Assembly: GCA_964393825.1 (NCBI GenBank)
Contig: CAYMUY010000013.1
Span: 24,490 to 88,489 of the forward strand
DNA from: PFJX01 sp964393825
GTDB lineage: Bacteria; Pseudomonadota; Gammaproteobacteria; Burkholderiales; Thiobacillaceae
Direction of reading: 5' to 3'
DNA length: 64,000 nt
The first letter of the stretch is position 1. Every line of letters starts with the position of its first letter. Made by a program: the position numbers and the translations under genes. Below are positions 40,606 to 49,710 of this stretch, in pieces. Below the pieces are notes generated by a model. It did no database searches, had not been told where the DNA came from, and saw nothing but the letters and a program-made list of their open reading frames with translations.

Positions 40606-41616
40606 ATGAACCGTACCATGCTGAAAATGGCCACCCTGGCCGCCGCCATGTCCCTGAGTCTGTCCGCCCTCGCCGCCGACATCACCGGCGCCGGCGCCAC
40701 CTTCCCCTACGCCGTCTATACCAAGTGGGCCGAGGCCTACAAAGGCGCCACCGGCAACCAGGTGAACTACCAGGGTATCGGCTCTTCCGGTGGTATCAAA
40801 CAGATCAAGGCCAAGACCGTCGATTTCGGCGGCACCGATGCCCCCCTCTCCGAGTCCGAGCTGGATGCCGCCAAGCTGGTGCAGGTGCCGACCGTGATGG
40901 GTGGCGTCACCATCGTCTTCAACCTGCCCGGCATTGCGTCCGGCAAGCTGAAGCTGGACGGCGTGACCGCCGCCAACATCTTCCGTGGCGCCATCACCAA
41001 GTGGAACGATCCCGCCATCGCCGCGTTGAACCCCGGCGTGAAGCTGCCCGCCACCGCCATCACCGTGGCATATCGTTCCGACGGTTCCGGCACCACCCAT
41101 GTGTTCACCCATTACCTGGCCAAGCAATCCATGGCTTTCCGTCGTGACGTCGGCGCCGACAAGACCGTGAACTGGCCGGCCAACGGGGTGGGCGGCAAGG
41201 GCAACCCGGGTGTCGCCGCCAACGTGCAGAAGATTGCTGGTGCCATCGGCTATGTCGATATCGCCGACGCCATGAAGAACGGCATGAACTTCGTGGCGCT
41301 GAAGAACCGCGCCGGCAACTTCATCGTGCCGAGCCAGGAAGCCGTGGCGGACGCCGCCGGTGGCGCCGATTTCAAGGTCAGGGGCATGGCCCCCGATCTG
41401 CTCGACCAGATCCACAAGAATGCCTGGCCGATCACTTCCGCCACCTATGTCCTCGCTTACGAGAAAGGTTCTGACGCCGCCAAGCAGAAAGGGGTCGTCG
41501 ATTTCATCAGCTGGTCGCTCAACAACGGCCAGAAGATGGCTGAGGATCTGGGCTTCGTCGCGCTGCCGGCCAATGTCGTGAAGATGGTCGAAGCCGAGAT
41601 GAAGAACATCAAGTAA
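40606..41616 (+). CDS. pstS: Phosphate ABC transporter substrate-binding protein
   Basis: A 336-residue protein from ATG 40606 with GGAGA about 6 nt upstream. The signal peptide ends near ALA-AD, followed by ITGAGATFPYAVYTKWAEAY. Phosphate-binding signatures GIGSSGGIKQI, VDFGGTDAPLSE, AYRSDGSGTTHVFTHYL and GKGNPGVAANVQ are intact. It captures phosphate in the periplasm and delivers it to PstCAB. It is first gene of the pst operon. Confidence 0.97.
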   Translation: MNRTMLKMATLAAAMSLSLSALAADITGAGATFPYAVYTKWAEAYKGATGNQVNYQGIGSSGGIKQIKAKTVDFGGTDAPLSESELDAAKLVQVPTVMGGVTIVFNLPGIASGKLKLDGVTAANIFRGAITKWNDPAIAALNPGVKLPATAITVAYRSDGSGTTHVFTHYLAKQSMAFRRDVGADKTVNWPANGVGGKGNPGVAANVQKIAGAIGYVDIADAMKNGMNFVALKNRAGNFIVPSQEAVADAAGGADFKVRGMAPDLLDQIHKNAWPITSATYVLAYEKGSDAAKQKGVVDFISWSLNNGQKMAEDLGFVALPANVVKMVEAEMKNIK

Positions 41617-41633
41617 TACAATCAGCAGTACCT

Positions 41634-41710
41634 GCCCGGGCGCGGAATGCATTCCGCGCCCGGGCTTTCTCCGGAAGCCTCCTTGCGTGGGCGAGGGGGC
41701 TTCCGGAGAA
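41634..41710 (+). terminator. Two successive hairpins between pstS and pstC
   Basis: A 32-bp perfect palindrome (41634-41665, GCCCGGGCGCGGAATGC and complement) is followed by TTTCT. A second 13-bp perfect stem, TTCTCCGGAAGCC (41667-41679 with 41698-41710), follows at once. The pair should attenuate or process the message so that PstS is made in excess of the membrane subunits. Confidence 0.7.
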
Positions 41711-41736
41711 TGCCGGATCAATTCAGGAAATGCGCC

Positions 41737-42708
41737 ATGAGTGAAGTGACTCCACCGGTCGACCTGCATGCCCATCAGGTCAGGAAATTCAAGATCCAGG
41801 ACATGTTCTTCCACCAGGTTACCCTGGTGTTCGCATTCATCGTCCTGGCGGCGCTGGCCGGCATTCTGGTCTCATTGGCCATCGAGGCCATGCCGGCGAT
41901 GCGGCAATTCGGCGTCGCCTTTCTCTGGACCGATGTCTGGAGTGTGCCGGACGACGAATTCGGTGCCCTGAGCGCGATCTACGGCACCGTGGTGACCTCG
42001 GTCATCGCCCTGGTGATCGCCGTGCCGGTCAGCTTCGGCATTGCCCTGTTCCTGACGGAAACCTGTCCGGTCTGGCTGCGCCGGCCCCTCGGGACCGCCA
42101 TCGAACTGCTTGCCGGCGTGCCTTCCATCATCTACGGCATCTGGGGCCTGTTCGTGTTCGCGCCGTTGTTCGCCAAACATGTGCAACCCCACCTGCAGAC
42201 CGCGCTGGGCGACGTGCCGGTGATCGGCGGCTGGTTCGCCGGCCCGCCGATCGGCATCGGCATCCTCACCGCCGGCATCGTGCTCTCGCTGATGGTGATT
42301 CCCTTTGTCGCCTCGGTCATGCGCGACGTGTTCGAGACCGTGCCGGCGCCGCTCAAGGAATCCGCCTACGGCGTCGGCTGCACGACCTGGGAAGTGGTGG
42401 TCAACGTGGTGCTCCCCTACACCCGCGTCGGCGTCATCGGCGGCATCATGCTCGGCCTCGGTCGTGCCCTGGGTGAAACCATGGCGGTCACCTTCGTGAT
42501 CGGCAACGCCAACCGCATCGTCGGCAGCCTGTTCGCGCCGGGCACCTCGATCGCCTCCACCCTGGCCAACGAATTCGGCGAAGCCGATCCCGGACTGCAC
42601 ATCTCTTCCCTGTTCACCCTCGGCCTGGTGCTGTTCGTCATCACCTTCATCGTGCTGGCCCTCTCGCAATGGCTGATCAAGCGCGGCGTCGCCAAGCAGG
42701 GCAAGTGA
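41737..42708 (+). CDS. pstC: Phosphate ABC transporter permease PstC
   Basis: A 323-residue protein from ATG 41737 with AGGA 8 nt upstream. Six membrane segments are visible, starting QVTLVFAFIVLAALAGILVSL. The permease EAA-type loop is EVVVNVVLPYTRVGVIGGIMLGLGRALGETMAV. It also has LAGVPSIIYGIWGLFV, typical of PstC. It forms the inner-membrane channel with PstA. Confidence 0.95.
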   Translation: MSEVTPPVDLHAHQVRKFKIQDMFFHQVTLVFAFIVLAALAGILVSLAIEAMPAMRQFGVAFLWTDVWSVPDDEFGALSAIYGTVVTSVIALVIAVPVSFGIALFLTETCPVWLRRPLGTAIELLAGVPSIIYGIWGLFVFAPLFAKHVQPHLQTALGDVPVIGGWFAGPPIGIGILTAGIVLSLMVIPFVASVMRDVFETVPAPLKESAYGVGCTTWEVVVNVVLPYTRVGVIGGIMLGLGRALGETMAVTFVIGNANRIVGSLFAPGTSIASTLANEFGEADPGLHISSLFTLGLVLFVITFIVLALSQWLIKRGVAKQGK

Positions 42709-42729
42709 GCGGGCAGCAGGAGCCATAAC

Positions 42730-43572
42730 ATGAACCTCTATACCCAACGCATCTGGACCAACCGCATCGGTATCGCCTTGTCGATGGTCGCCATGGCCTT
42801 CGGTCTCGCCGCCTTGTTGTGGATACTCTGGACCCTCTTCTACAACGGCTTTGCCGCGCTTTCCTGGGGGTTCTTTACCCAGGACACGCCCGCTCCGGGT
42901 AGCGACGGCGGTGGCTTGCGCAACGCCATTGTCGGCAGCCTGATGATCGTCGGTGTGACCACCCTGGTCTCGACGCCGGTCGGGATACTGGCCGGCATCT
43001 ACCTGGCGGAGTTCGGTTCCACGTCGCGATTCGCCGCCGCCACCCGTTTCGTGACCGACATCATGCTGTCGGCGCCCTCCATCGTCGTCGGTCTGTTCGT
43101 CTATGCGCTGATGGTCGCCACCCTGGGCGGCTTCTCCGGCTGGGCGGGATCGCTGGCCTTGTCCCTGATCGCCATCCCGGTGGTGGTGCGGACCACGGAA
43201 AACATGTTGCGACTGGTGCCCACCAGCCTGCGCGAAGCGGCCTTCGCGGTTGGCGCGCCGCGCTGGCAGGTCTCCCTGAAGGTCACCCTGCGCGCGGTCA
43301 AGGCCGGTGTCGTCACCGGCATCCTGTTGTCCATCGCGCGGATCACCGGTGAAACCGCACCGCTGCTGTTCACCGCGCTGAACAATCAGTTCTACAGCAC
43401 CGACATGTCCCAGCCCATGGGCAATCTGCCGGTGGTGATCTTCCAGTTCGCCATGAGCCCCTACGAGAACTGGGTCAACCTGGCTTGGGGCGGCGCGTTG
43501 CTGATCGCCCTGTTCGTGCTCGGGATCAATATCCTGGCGCGTGTGATGTTCCGCAAGAAATCCTCAGACTGA
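42730..43572 (+). CDS. pstA: Phosphate ABC transporter permease PstA
   Basis: A 280-residue protein from ATG 42730 with GGAG upstream. It has six membrane segments and PstA signatures TPVGILAGIYLAEFG, APSIVVGLFVYAL, LRLVPTSLREAAFAVGAPRWQVSLKVTLR and RITGETAPLLFTALNNQFY. It pairs with PstC and is energised by PstB. Confidence 0.95.
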   Translation: MNLYTQRIWTNRIGIALSMVAMAFGLAALLWILWTLFYNGFAALSWGFFTQDTPAPGSDGGGLRNAIVGSLMIVGVTTLVSTPVGILAGIYLAEFGSTSRFAAATRFVTDIMLSAPSIVVGLFVYALMVATLGGFSGWAGSLALSLIAIPVVVRTTENMLRLVPTSLREAAFAVGAPRWQVSLKVTLRAVKAGVVTGILLSIARITGETAPLLFTALNNQFYSTDMSQPMGNLPVVIFQFAMSPYENWVNLAWGGALLIALFVLGINILARVMFRKKSSD

Positions 43573-43586
43573 ACACGGAGTTCCAC

Positions 43587-44369
<783 letters not shown>

Positions 44370-44378
44370 GTCGCGGCA

Positions 44379-44402
44379 CCGGCGGCTCGTTCGAGCCGCC
44401 GG
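44379..44402 (+). terminator. Hairpin after pstB
   Basis: A perfect 11-bp stem CCGGCGGCTCG (44379-44389 with 44392-44402) with a 2-nt loop lies 9 bp past pstB. It lacks a T-tract, so it may be a 3' stability hairpin or a weak terminator before the Pho box of the next gene. Confidence 0.55.
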
Positions 44403-44413
44403 CCGGTCCCGTG

Positions 44414-44458
44414 TTGTCATCTATCCTTAACCTTCCTGTCACCTTGGGTGACTATGCT
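44414..44458 (+). promoter_or_regulatory. Pho box and -10 of the pyruvate-kinase-like gene
   Basis: Three 7-mers at exact 11-bp spacing, TTGTCAT (44414), CCTTAAC (44425) and CTGTCAC (44436), closely follow the PhoB pattern. A -10-like TATGCT (44453-44458) begins 10 bp after the last unit, the spacing seen in known PhoB promoters. The GTG start is 20 bp further. This is the best Pho box in the window. Confidence 0.72.
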
Positions 44459-44477
44459 TTCGGCTCCATAGTGGTCC

Positions 44478-46328
44478 GTGCGAGCCGTGCAAACCCTCAC
44501 TGAAATCCAAGCCGAACTGAACCGCCTGCGCGCTCGGGTGGTTGCCGGACAGCAGTCCATGCTGACGGTCTGGAAGGATGTTCTCGCGGCTTCGGTCGAT
44601 ATCCAGGATGCCGCCAATCTGGCCGCCTATATCGCCTTCCGCCGGGAAGACCTGCGTGACCTGCAGGAGCGCCTCAGTCAGCTCGGTTTGTCTTCCCTCG
44701 GGCGCTGCGAGAGCCATGTCATCGCCACCCTGGATGCCGTCGCGCTGGCGCTGGAGGCGCTGCTCGGGGCAGGCGCCGCCGAATCGGTGTTGCTGAAGGC
44801 GGGGCGGGCCAATCGCCAGGGCGACAAACGCCTGCTGAAGCATACCCAGGCCTTGCTCGGGAAGGAGCCGAAACATCGGCGCGCCCGCATCATGGTGACC
44901 CTGCCCACCGCCGCCGCCGCCGGCGAAATGCGCTTCGTTCGCGAGTTGATCGACCACGGCATGGATATCGCCCGCATCAATTGCGCGCATGATGATGCCG
45001 ATACCTGGAAGGCGATGATCGCCAACGTCCGTGCCGCCGCCGCTGCCGCCGGGCGCGACTGCCTGATCCACATGGACCTCGCCGGCCCGAAACTGCGTAC
45101 CGGCGAGATGGCGGAATCGCCCGGACGCCTGCGTCTGAAGCCGAAGCGCGACGAGCACGGCGATCCCCGCGCACCGGCCTATTTCCTGTTCGACGCCAGC
45201 GGCGAGCCGGGTGGGCCCGGAGTGCGCGGGGCCATCGGTCTGGCCGGTTATCCGCGCCTCGCGGTGGCGCGCGACTGGCTCGACCGCCTGCGTCCGGGCG
45301 AATGGGTGGAGGCGACCGATGCGCGCGGCAAGAAACGCATCCTCAACGTGCTGGAGCGCATGGGCGAGGCCCATGTTCTCGCCTGCGCGGCCGATTCGGT
45401 CTGGCTGGAACCGGGTTGCGCCCTGAAACACCTGCCGGCCGAGGGCAAACCCCGTGGTGGCCGCGTCGGCCCTCTGGAAAGCACGCCTGAGGCCTTGCTG
45501 GCGCATGTCGGTGACCGCCTGTTGCTGTCTCGCGATCCCGCCCCCGGAGCCGCCGGGGTTGATGACGGCGATGCCGGCCGCATCCCTTGCGCGCAGCCGG
45601 AAGTCATCGATAGCCTGCGGGTGGGTGAGCGGGTATTCATCGATGATGGCCAGATCGGCGCGGAGGTGGAACGCCTCGACGCGGCGGGCGCCTGGTTGCG
45701 TATCACCCGCGCCCGTCCCGAAGGCGACAAGATTCGTCCCGCCAAGGGGCTGAACTTCCCCGACAGCGACCTTCAATTGCCCGCCCTCGGCGAAAAGGAT
45801 TTGCTCGATCTGGATATTGTTGCCCGCGAAGCCGACATCGTCGGCTATTCTTTCGTGCAGTCGGCGGCGGACATGGATCGCCTCGCGGATGAACTGGAGG
45901 CGCGCGGCGCCGGTGGCATGGGCCGCATCGCCAAGATCGAGACGCGCAGGGCGGTGGCCAACCTGCCGGAGATCATCGTCCACGGGGCCAGCCGCGGGCC
46001 GTTTGGCCTGATGATCGCGCGGGGTGATCTGGCGGTGGAGATCGGCTGGAGCCGGCTCGCCGAGATCCAGGAGGAAATGTTGTGGTTGGCGGAGGCGGCG
46101 CATGTGCCGGTCGTCTGGGCCACCCAGGTGTTCGAACAATTGATCAAGGTGAATCTGCCCTCGCGCGCGGAAATGACCGACGCCGCGATGGCGGAACGCG
46201 CGGAATGCGTGATGCTGAACAAGGGCCCGTTCGTGCTCGACGCGATCGCGATGCTGGACGACATCGCGCGCCGCATGCGTGCCCATCAGCACAAGAAATC
46301 CGCCCGCTTGCGGGCATTACATTGGTAA
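44478..46328 (+). CDS. Atypical pyruvate kinase-like protein with N-terminal extension
   Basis: A 616-residue protein from GTG 44478 (or GTG 44487). Residues 1-130 are a helical extension not found in ordinary pyruvate kinase. The barrel begins near 136 and keeps the key residues: ARINCAHDD (R167), AGPKLRTG, IDDGQI (D389), KGLNFPDSDLQLPALGEKD, IAKIE (K486), MIARGDLAVEI and WATQ. The C-terminal allosteric domain is missing; the protein ends soon after LNKGPFVLDAI. Converting phosphoenolpyruvate and ADP to pyruvate and ATP is plausible, but another phosphotransfer is possible. A Pho box precedes it. Confidence 0.78.
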   Translation: MRAVQTLTEIQAELNRLRARVVAGQQSMLTVWKDVLAASVDIQDAANLAAYIAFRREDLRDLQERLSQLGLSSLGRCESHVIATLDAVALALEALLGAGAAESVLLKAGRANRQGDKRLLKHTQALLGKEPKHRRARIMVTLPTAAAAGEMRFVRELIDHGMDIARINCAHDDADTWKAMIANVRAAAAAAGRDCLIHMDLAGPKLRTGEMAESPGRLRLKPKRDEHGDPRAPAYFLFDASGEPGGPGVRGAIGLAGYPRLAVARDWLDRLRPGEWVEATDARGKKRILNVLERMGEAHVLACAADSVWLEPGCALKHLPAEGKPRGGRVGPLESTPEALLAHVGDRLLLSRDPAPGAAGVDDGDAGRIPCAQPEVIDSLRVGERVFIDDGQIGAEVERLDAAGAWLRITRARPEGDKIRPAKGLNFPDSDLQLPALGEKDLLDLDIVAREADIVGYSFVQSAADMDRLADELEARGAGGMGRIAKIETRRAVANLPEIIVHGASRGPFGLMIARGDLAVEIGWSRLAEIQEEMLWLAEAAHVPVVWATQVFEQLIKVNLPSRAEMTDAAMAERAECVMLNKGPFVLDAIAMLDDIARRMRAHQHKKSARLRALHW

Positions 46329-46338
46329 GGAAGCAATC

Positions 46339-46584
46339 ATGGCCAACGCTGTAAAAAACATCGCCAAGTTCATCCGGAAAAATCCGGACGACAAGGCCAC
46401 CGTCACCCTCAGGGATCTGTGCATGGCCCTGGAGTCGTCGGCGACCTTCGACCTGGGTTGCCTCTACGACCTGGAGAAAAAACCGTTCGAACTGGCGATC
46501 GAGTTGCTGGAGGAGTGGCGCTTCGACCGCCATGTGTTCGAGCGGCGATTGCAGAAATACCTGGATGAGCCGGCGGAGGATTGA
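46339..46584 (+). CDS. Uncharacterised 81-residue protein
   Basis: It starts at ATG 46339, 10 bp after the pyruvate-kinase-like gene, with AAGGAA upstream, so it is in the same transcript. The protein is helical and soluble: MANAVKNIAKFIRKNPDDKATVTLRDLCMALESSATFDLGCLYDLEKKPFELAIELLEEWRFDRH. There is no signal peptide or known motif. I do not recognise it. Linkage puts it under the same predicted PhoB control. Confidence 0.7.
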   Translation: MANAVKNIAKFIRKNPDDKATVTLRDLCMALESSATFDLGCLYDLEKKPFELAIELLEEWRFDRHVFERRLQKYLDEPAED

Positions 46585-46607
46585 CCCGGCGTCATGTGCA
46601 GGCCTGC

Positions 46608-47747
46608 TCACCCCGGCCTGCGTTGGTGCAGAACCTCCCGCAATACCGCCTCGAATCGCTCGACGATGGCACCCCAGCCATGCGCGTGCATCGCCTTGCG
46701 GGCGTTGTGGCCGAGGTGTGCGCGTAGCGCCGCATTCGTGCCCAGGGCGACGGCCGCCGCGATGAAAGCCTGGTGGTCGCCGGCAGCCACAGACAGACCG
46801 CTTTCCCCCGCTTCGATCAGCTTCTCCCCTGCCGCCCGCCGGTAGGCCACGACGCCGAGGCCGCTGGCCATGGCTTCACCGATGACGTTGCCCCAGGTTT
46901 CCGACAGGCTGCCGAACAGGAACAGGTCGGCGCTGGCGTAGTGGGCGGCGAGTTCTTCGCCGACACGGGGGCCGGCGAAGTGGTGATCGGGATGTGCCGC
47001 GCGCAGGCGGGGCAGGGAAGGCCCGTCACCCACCCAGATCATGCGCGCGCGCGCGTCGCGGCTGGCGATCGCCGCGTAAGCCCGTTCCACCACTTCCAGA
47101 TTCTTCTCCGGCGCCAGGCGGCCGACATAGAGGCAGGCGAGGGTGTCCGTCTCCAACTTCCAGTGCGCGCGCAGGGCGGCGTCACGCCGACCTGGGTGAA
47201 ACAGCCGGGTATCGACGCCGCGGCCAACGGCGCGCACGTTGGGGATGCCCCTACGCTCCAGGCTGGCGGCGAGTTCCGCGGTCGGCACCAGGGTGGCCCG
47301 GCAGCGGCGATGCAGGGCGTCGAGCCAGCCGCTGATCCAGGGCGTCAGCCAGGCCAGGCCATAGTGGCCGCTGTATTGGTCGAAGTGGGTGTGGTAGCCG
47401 GAGGTCACCGGCAGGCCGCGCGAGCGCGCCGCCCAGAGCGCGGTCCAGCCCAGGGGGCCCTCGGTGACGACATGCACGAGGTCGGGGCGTTGTGCATCCA
47501 GCACCTGGCCCAGGCATCGCCAGGCCGGCAGGCCCAGATGCAGGCCGGGATACTTCGGAATCGGCAGGCCGGTGACGGTCCAGGTGTCGGCCTCGGCCCG
47601 GTCACGCGGTTGCCGCGGTCGCACCAGGCCCACCCAGTGGCCACGTTCGCGCAGGCCGCGCACCAGGCGTTCCGTGGTCATGGCGACGCCGTTGATCTCC
47701 GGCGGGTAGGTCTCGGTGACAAAGAGGATGCGTAGCGGTCGCGTCAC
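46608..47747 (-). CDS. GT4 glycosyltransferase (candidate diacylglycerol glycosyltransferase)
   Basis: A 379-residue GT-B enzyme with GTG start at 47747 overlapping the upstream gene's TGA (GTGA). It begins RPLRILFVTETYPPEINGVAMTTERLVRGL. It has the acceptor-side SGYHTHFDQYSGHYG, donor-site VGRLAPEKNLEVVERAYAA and the E-x7-E motif in SLSETWGNVIGEAMASGLGVVAY. Close relatives include MgtA/Agt-type enzymes that glycosylate lipid acceptors, and mannosyltransferases. The operon with a PlcP-like enzyme favours a lipid acceptor. The sugar donor cannot be read. Confidence 0.82.
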   Translation of the reverse strand: MTRPLRILFVTETYPPEINGVAMTTERLVRGLRERGHWVGLVRPRQPRDRAEADTWTVTGLPIPKYPGLHLGLPAWRCLGQVLDAQRPDLVHVVTEGPLGWTALWAARSRGLPVTSGYHTHFDQYSGHYGLAWLTPWISGWLDALHRRCRATLVPTAELAASLERRGIPNVRAVGRGVDTRLFHPGRRDAALRAHWKLETDTLACLYVGRLAPEKNLEVVERAYAAIASRDARARMIWVGDGPSLPRLRAAHPDHHFAGPRVGEELAAHYASADLFLFGSLSETWGNVIGEAMASGLGVVAYRRAAGEKLIEAGESGLSVAAGDHQAFIAAAVALGTNAALRAHLGHNARKAMHAHGWGAIVERFEAVLREVLHQRRPG

Positions 47748-48883
47748 GCCAGACCCCGGTAAAGTCCCGCCAGCCTGGCCGCCAGGGCCTGATCCGACCA
47801 TTCGCGCGCGTAGCCGCGCGCCTCGTCGCCGAGGCGGATGCGCGCCAGCGGATCGCTCAGCAGGGCCACCAGTTCCCGCGCGAAGGCCGCGGGATCGTCC
47901 GGGGCGACGCGGCATCCACGGCGAGGTTCCAGGATGTCCGCCGTGCCCATCACCGACAGCCCCACCACCGGGCAGCGTTGCGCCATCGCCTCCAGCAGCA
48001 CCAGGCCCTGGGTCTCGGTGCGCGAGGCGAAGATGAAGGCGTCGGCGGCGGCATAGGCCGCGGGCAGTTCGCGCTTGCGGTCCATGTAGCCGAGAAAGCG
48101 CACGTGCTCGCGCAACCCCAGGTGCGCCGCCTGCCGTTCCAGATCCTCGCGCGCCGGGCCTTCGCCGGTGATCAGGAACAACAGTCCGGGCACGGCGCGG
48201 CGGGCCAGCGTTACCGCCCGCAGGAGGAAGTCGATATTTTTTTCGTGCGCGACGCGACCGACGAACAACACCACCGGTCGTTCCCGCGCGATGCCATGAC
48301 GGGCGCGAAATCCGGCGCCATCGCCCGGGGTGAAGGCGCTGGCCGGCAGGCCGGTGGGCAATACATGCAGAGGGCGGCTGACGCCATAGTCGCGCAGACG
48401 TTGCCGCATGGCGGCGGAGGGCACGATCACCGCGTCGAGGGCATTGCACTGGCCGCGCGAGAAGCGCCGCGCCAGGCCACGCAGCCAGGCGGCGCGCAGC
48501 CAGGGAATGTAGTGCTGGAGGTATTCCTCGAACAGGGTGTGGTAGGTGGCGATCACCGGCTTGTCCAGCACCCGGGCGGCGTGGAGGCCGGCGTAATGCG
48601 CGGCGAACGGGGTCTGGACATGGATGACGTCGCAGTCCACTGCGGCGTTGAGCACGGCGCGGCGCAGCTTCGCGTAATGCGCCAGCCGGTCCTCGGGATC
48701 CTGTGGCACCCGCCGCGCCGGCACCCGGATCACACCCGCCGCCGGCGCCTCATCGTCATAGCGCGGCACCACCAGGGTGGCCGCGACACCTTGCGCCGGA
48801 AGGGCGGCGCGAAAGGTTTCGATGGACGTGGAGACGCCGTTGATGCGCGGGAAGTACACATCCGAGACCATCAGGACGCGCAT
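47744..48883 (-). CDS. GT4 glycosyltransferase (1,2-diacylglycerol 3-glucosyltransferase-like)
   Basis: A 379-residue GT-B enzyme from ATG 48883, overlapping the upstream stop (TGATG). It begins MRVLMVSDVYFPRINGVSTSIETFRAAL. VIHVQTPFAAHYAGLHAAR and TYHTLFEEYLQHYIPWL resemble the acceptor region of bacterial monoglucosyl-diacylglycerol synthases. The donor site has FVGRVAHEKNIDFLLRAV and SRTETQGLVLLEAMAQRCPVVG. It is likely to act on diacylglycerol at the inner membrane. The identical length (379) and adjacent position of the two GT4 genes suggest successive sugar additions, giving mono- then diglycosyl lipids. Confidence 0.82.
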   Translation of the reverse strand: MRVLMVSDVYFPRINGVSTSIETFRAALPAQGVAATLVVPRYDDEAPAAGVIRVPARRVPQDPEDRLAHYAKLRRAVLNAAVDCDVIHVQTPFAAHYAGLHAARVLDKPVIATYHTLFEEYLQHYIPWLRAAWLRGLARRFSRGQCNALDAVIVPSAAMRQRLRDYGVSRPLHVLPTGLPASAFTPGDGAGFRARHGIARERPVVLFVGRVAHEKNIDFLLRAVTLARRAVPGLLFLITGEGPAREDLERQAAHLGLREHVRFLGYMDRKRELPAAYAAADAFIFASRTETQGLVLLEAMAQRCPVVGLSVMGTADILEPRRGCRVAPDDPAAFARELVALLSDPLARIRLGDEARGYAREWSDQALAARLAGLYRGLA

Positions 48884-49668
48884 CAGACGGTCTCCAGCCG
48901 GTCGGCCAACCGTTCGCCATGCGGTAGCCGGCTGAGCGCGCTCCATTCCACCATCTCCAGGCGACCGTCTTCGTGCTCGACGATGGCGGTGCAGGAATCC
49001 ACCCAGTCGCCGCAGTTGGCATAGACCAGGCCATCCATTTCCTTCAGCGCCGCCCAGTGGATGTGGCCGCAGATCACCCCGTCCAGGCCGCGTTCGCGCA
49101 CATGGTGGATCACCGAATCCTCGAAATCGAAGATGAACTGCAAGGCGGTCTTCACCCGCCGCTTGGCGTAGCCCGCCAGCGACCAGTAACCGGCAATCCC
49201 GAGCTGGCGGCGCAGCCAGGAGAGCCAGCCGTTGAGCCGCACCAGCAGGTTGTAGGCGGCATCGCCGAGTACCGCCACCCAGCGGTGATGGCGGGTCACC
49301 TGGTCGAAGTCGTCGCCGTGGATCAGCAGCAGGCGGCGGCCGTCGGCGGTTTCGTGGACGAATTCCCGTTCCAGCCGGATGTCGCCGAAAGCGGTCTCGC
49401 AATAATCCCGCAGCGCCTCGTCGTGGTTGCCCGGCACGAACACCACCCGTTCGCCATGGCGGGCGCGGCGCAGCACTTTCTGGATCACGGTGTTCTGCGC
49501 CGGGCTCCAGTGGATGCCACGCTTCATGCTCCAGAAATCGATGATGTCCCCCACCAGGTAGAGGTGCTGGGCGGGATGTTCCCGCAGAAAGGCGAGCAGG
49601 CTATCGGCCTGGCAGGCGCGGGTGCCCAGATGGACATCCGAAATGAACACGGAGCGAACGGCTGGCAT
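48883..49668 (-). CDS. plcP: PlcP/LpxH-type calcineurin-like phosphoesterase
   Basis: A 261-residue protein from ATG 49668. It has a complete two-metal site: FISDVHLG, VGDIIDFW, FVPGNHDE, LLIHGDDFD and CGHIHWA, plus the YANCGDWVDSCTAIVEHEDG end block. These match COG2908, which holds LpxH-like UDP-diacylglucosamine hydrolases and PlcP. PlcP is the phospholipase C that degrades membrane phospholipids to diacylglycerol under phosphate starvation. The two co-transcribed diacylglycerol-type glycosyltransferases, the nearby pst operon and a Pho-like box favour PlcP over LpxH. Biochemical proof is absent. Confidence 0.75.
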   Translation of the reverse strand: MPAVRSVFISDVHLGTRACQADSLLAFLREHPAQHLYLVGDIIDFWSMKRGIHWSPAQNTVIQKVLRRARHGERVVFVPGNHDEALRDYCETAFGDIRLEREFVHETADGRRLLLIHGDDFDQVTRHHRWVAVLGDAAYNLLVRLNGWLSWLRRQLGIAGYWSLAGYAKRRVKTALQFIFDFEDSVIHHVRERGLDGVICGHIHWAALKEMDGLVYANCGDWVDSCTAIVEHEDGRLEMVEWSALSRLPHGERLADRLETV

Positions 49669-49679
49669 GGCCCGCGAAT

Positions 49680-49710
49680 GTGACAGCGGAGTGTGAAGTT
49701 CTCGTGACAA
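49680..49710 (-). promoter_or_regulatory. Pho-box-like repeats upstream of the plcP operon
   Basis: On the minus strand, TTGTCAC (49710-49704) and ACTTCAC (49699-49693) are 11 bp apart. A further CTGTCAC (49686-49680) is 13 bp on, overlapping a poor -10 (CACATT). Its end is only 11 bp from ATG 49668, so activation would imply a near-leaderless message or a downstream start (GTG 49650). It is therefore weaker than the box at 44414. Confidence 0.45.

Noticed and set aside
48883..49668. A firm call of the phosphoesterase as lpxH
   Set aside because: Lipid A genes are absent nearby, whereas two diacylglycerol-type glycosyltransferases overlap it. PlcP is favoured, but both share the fold.
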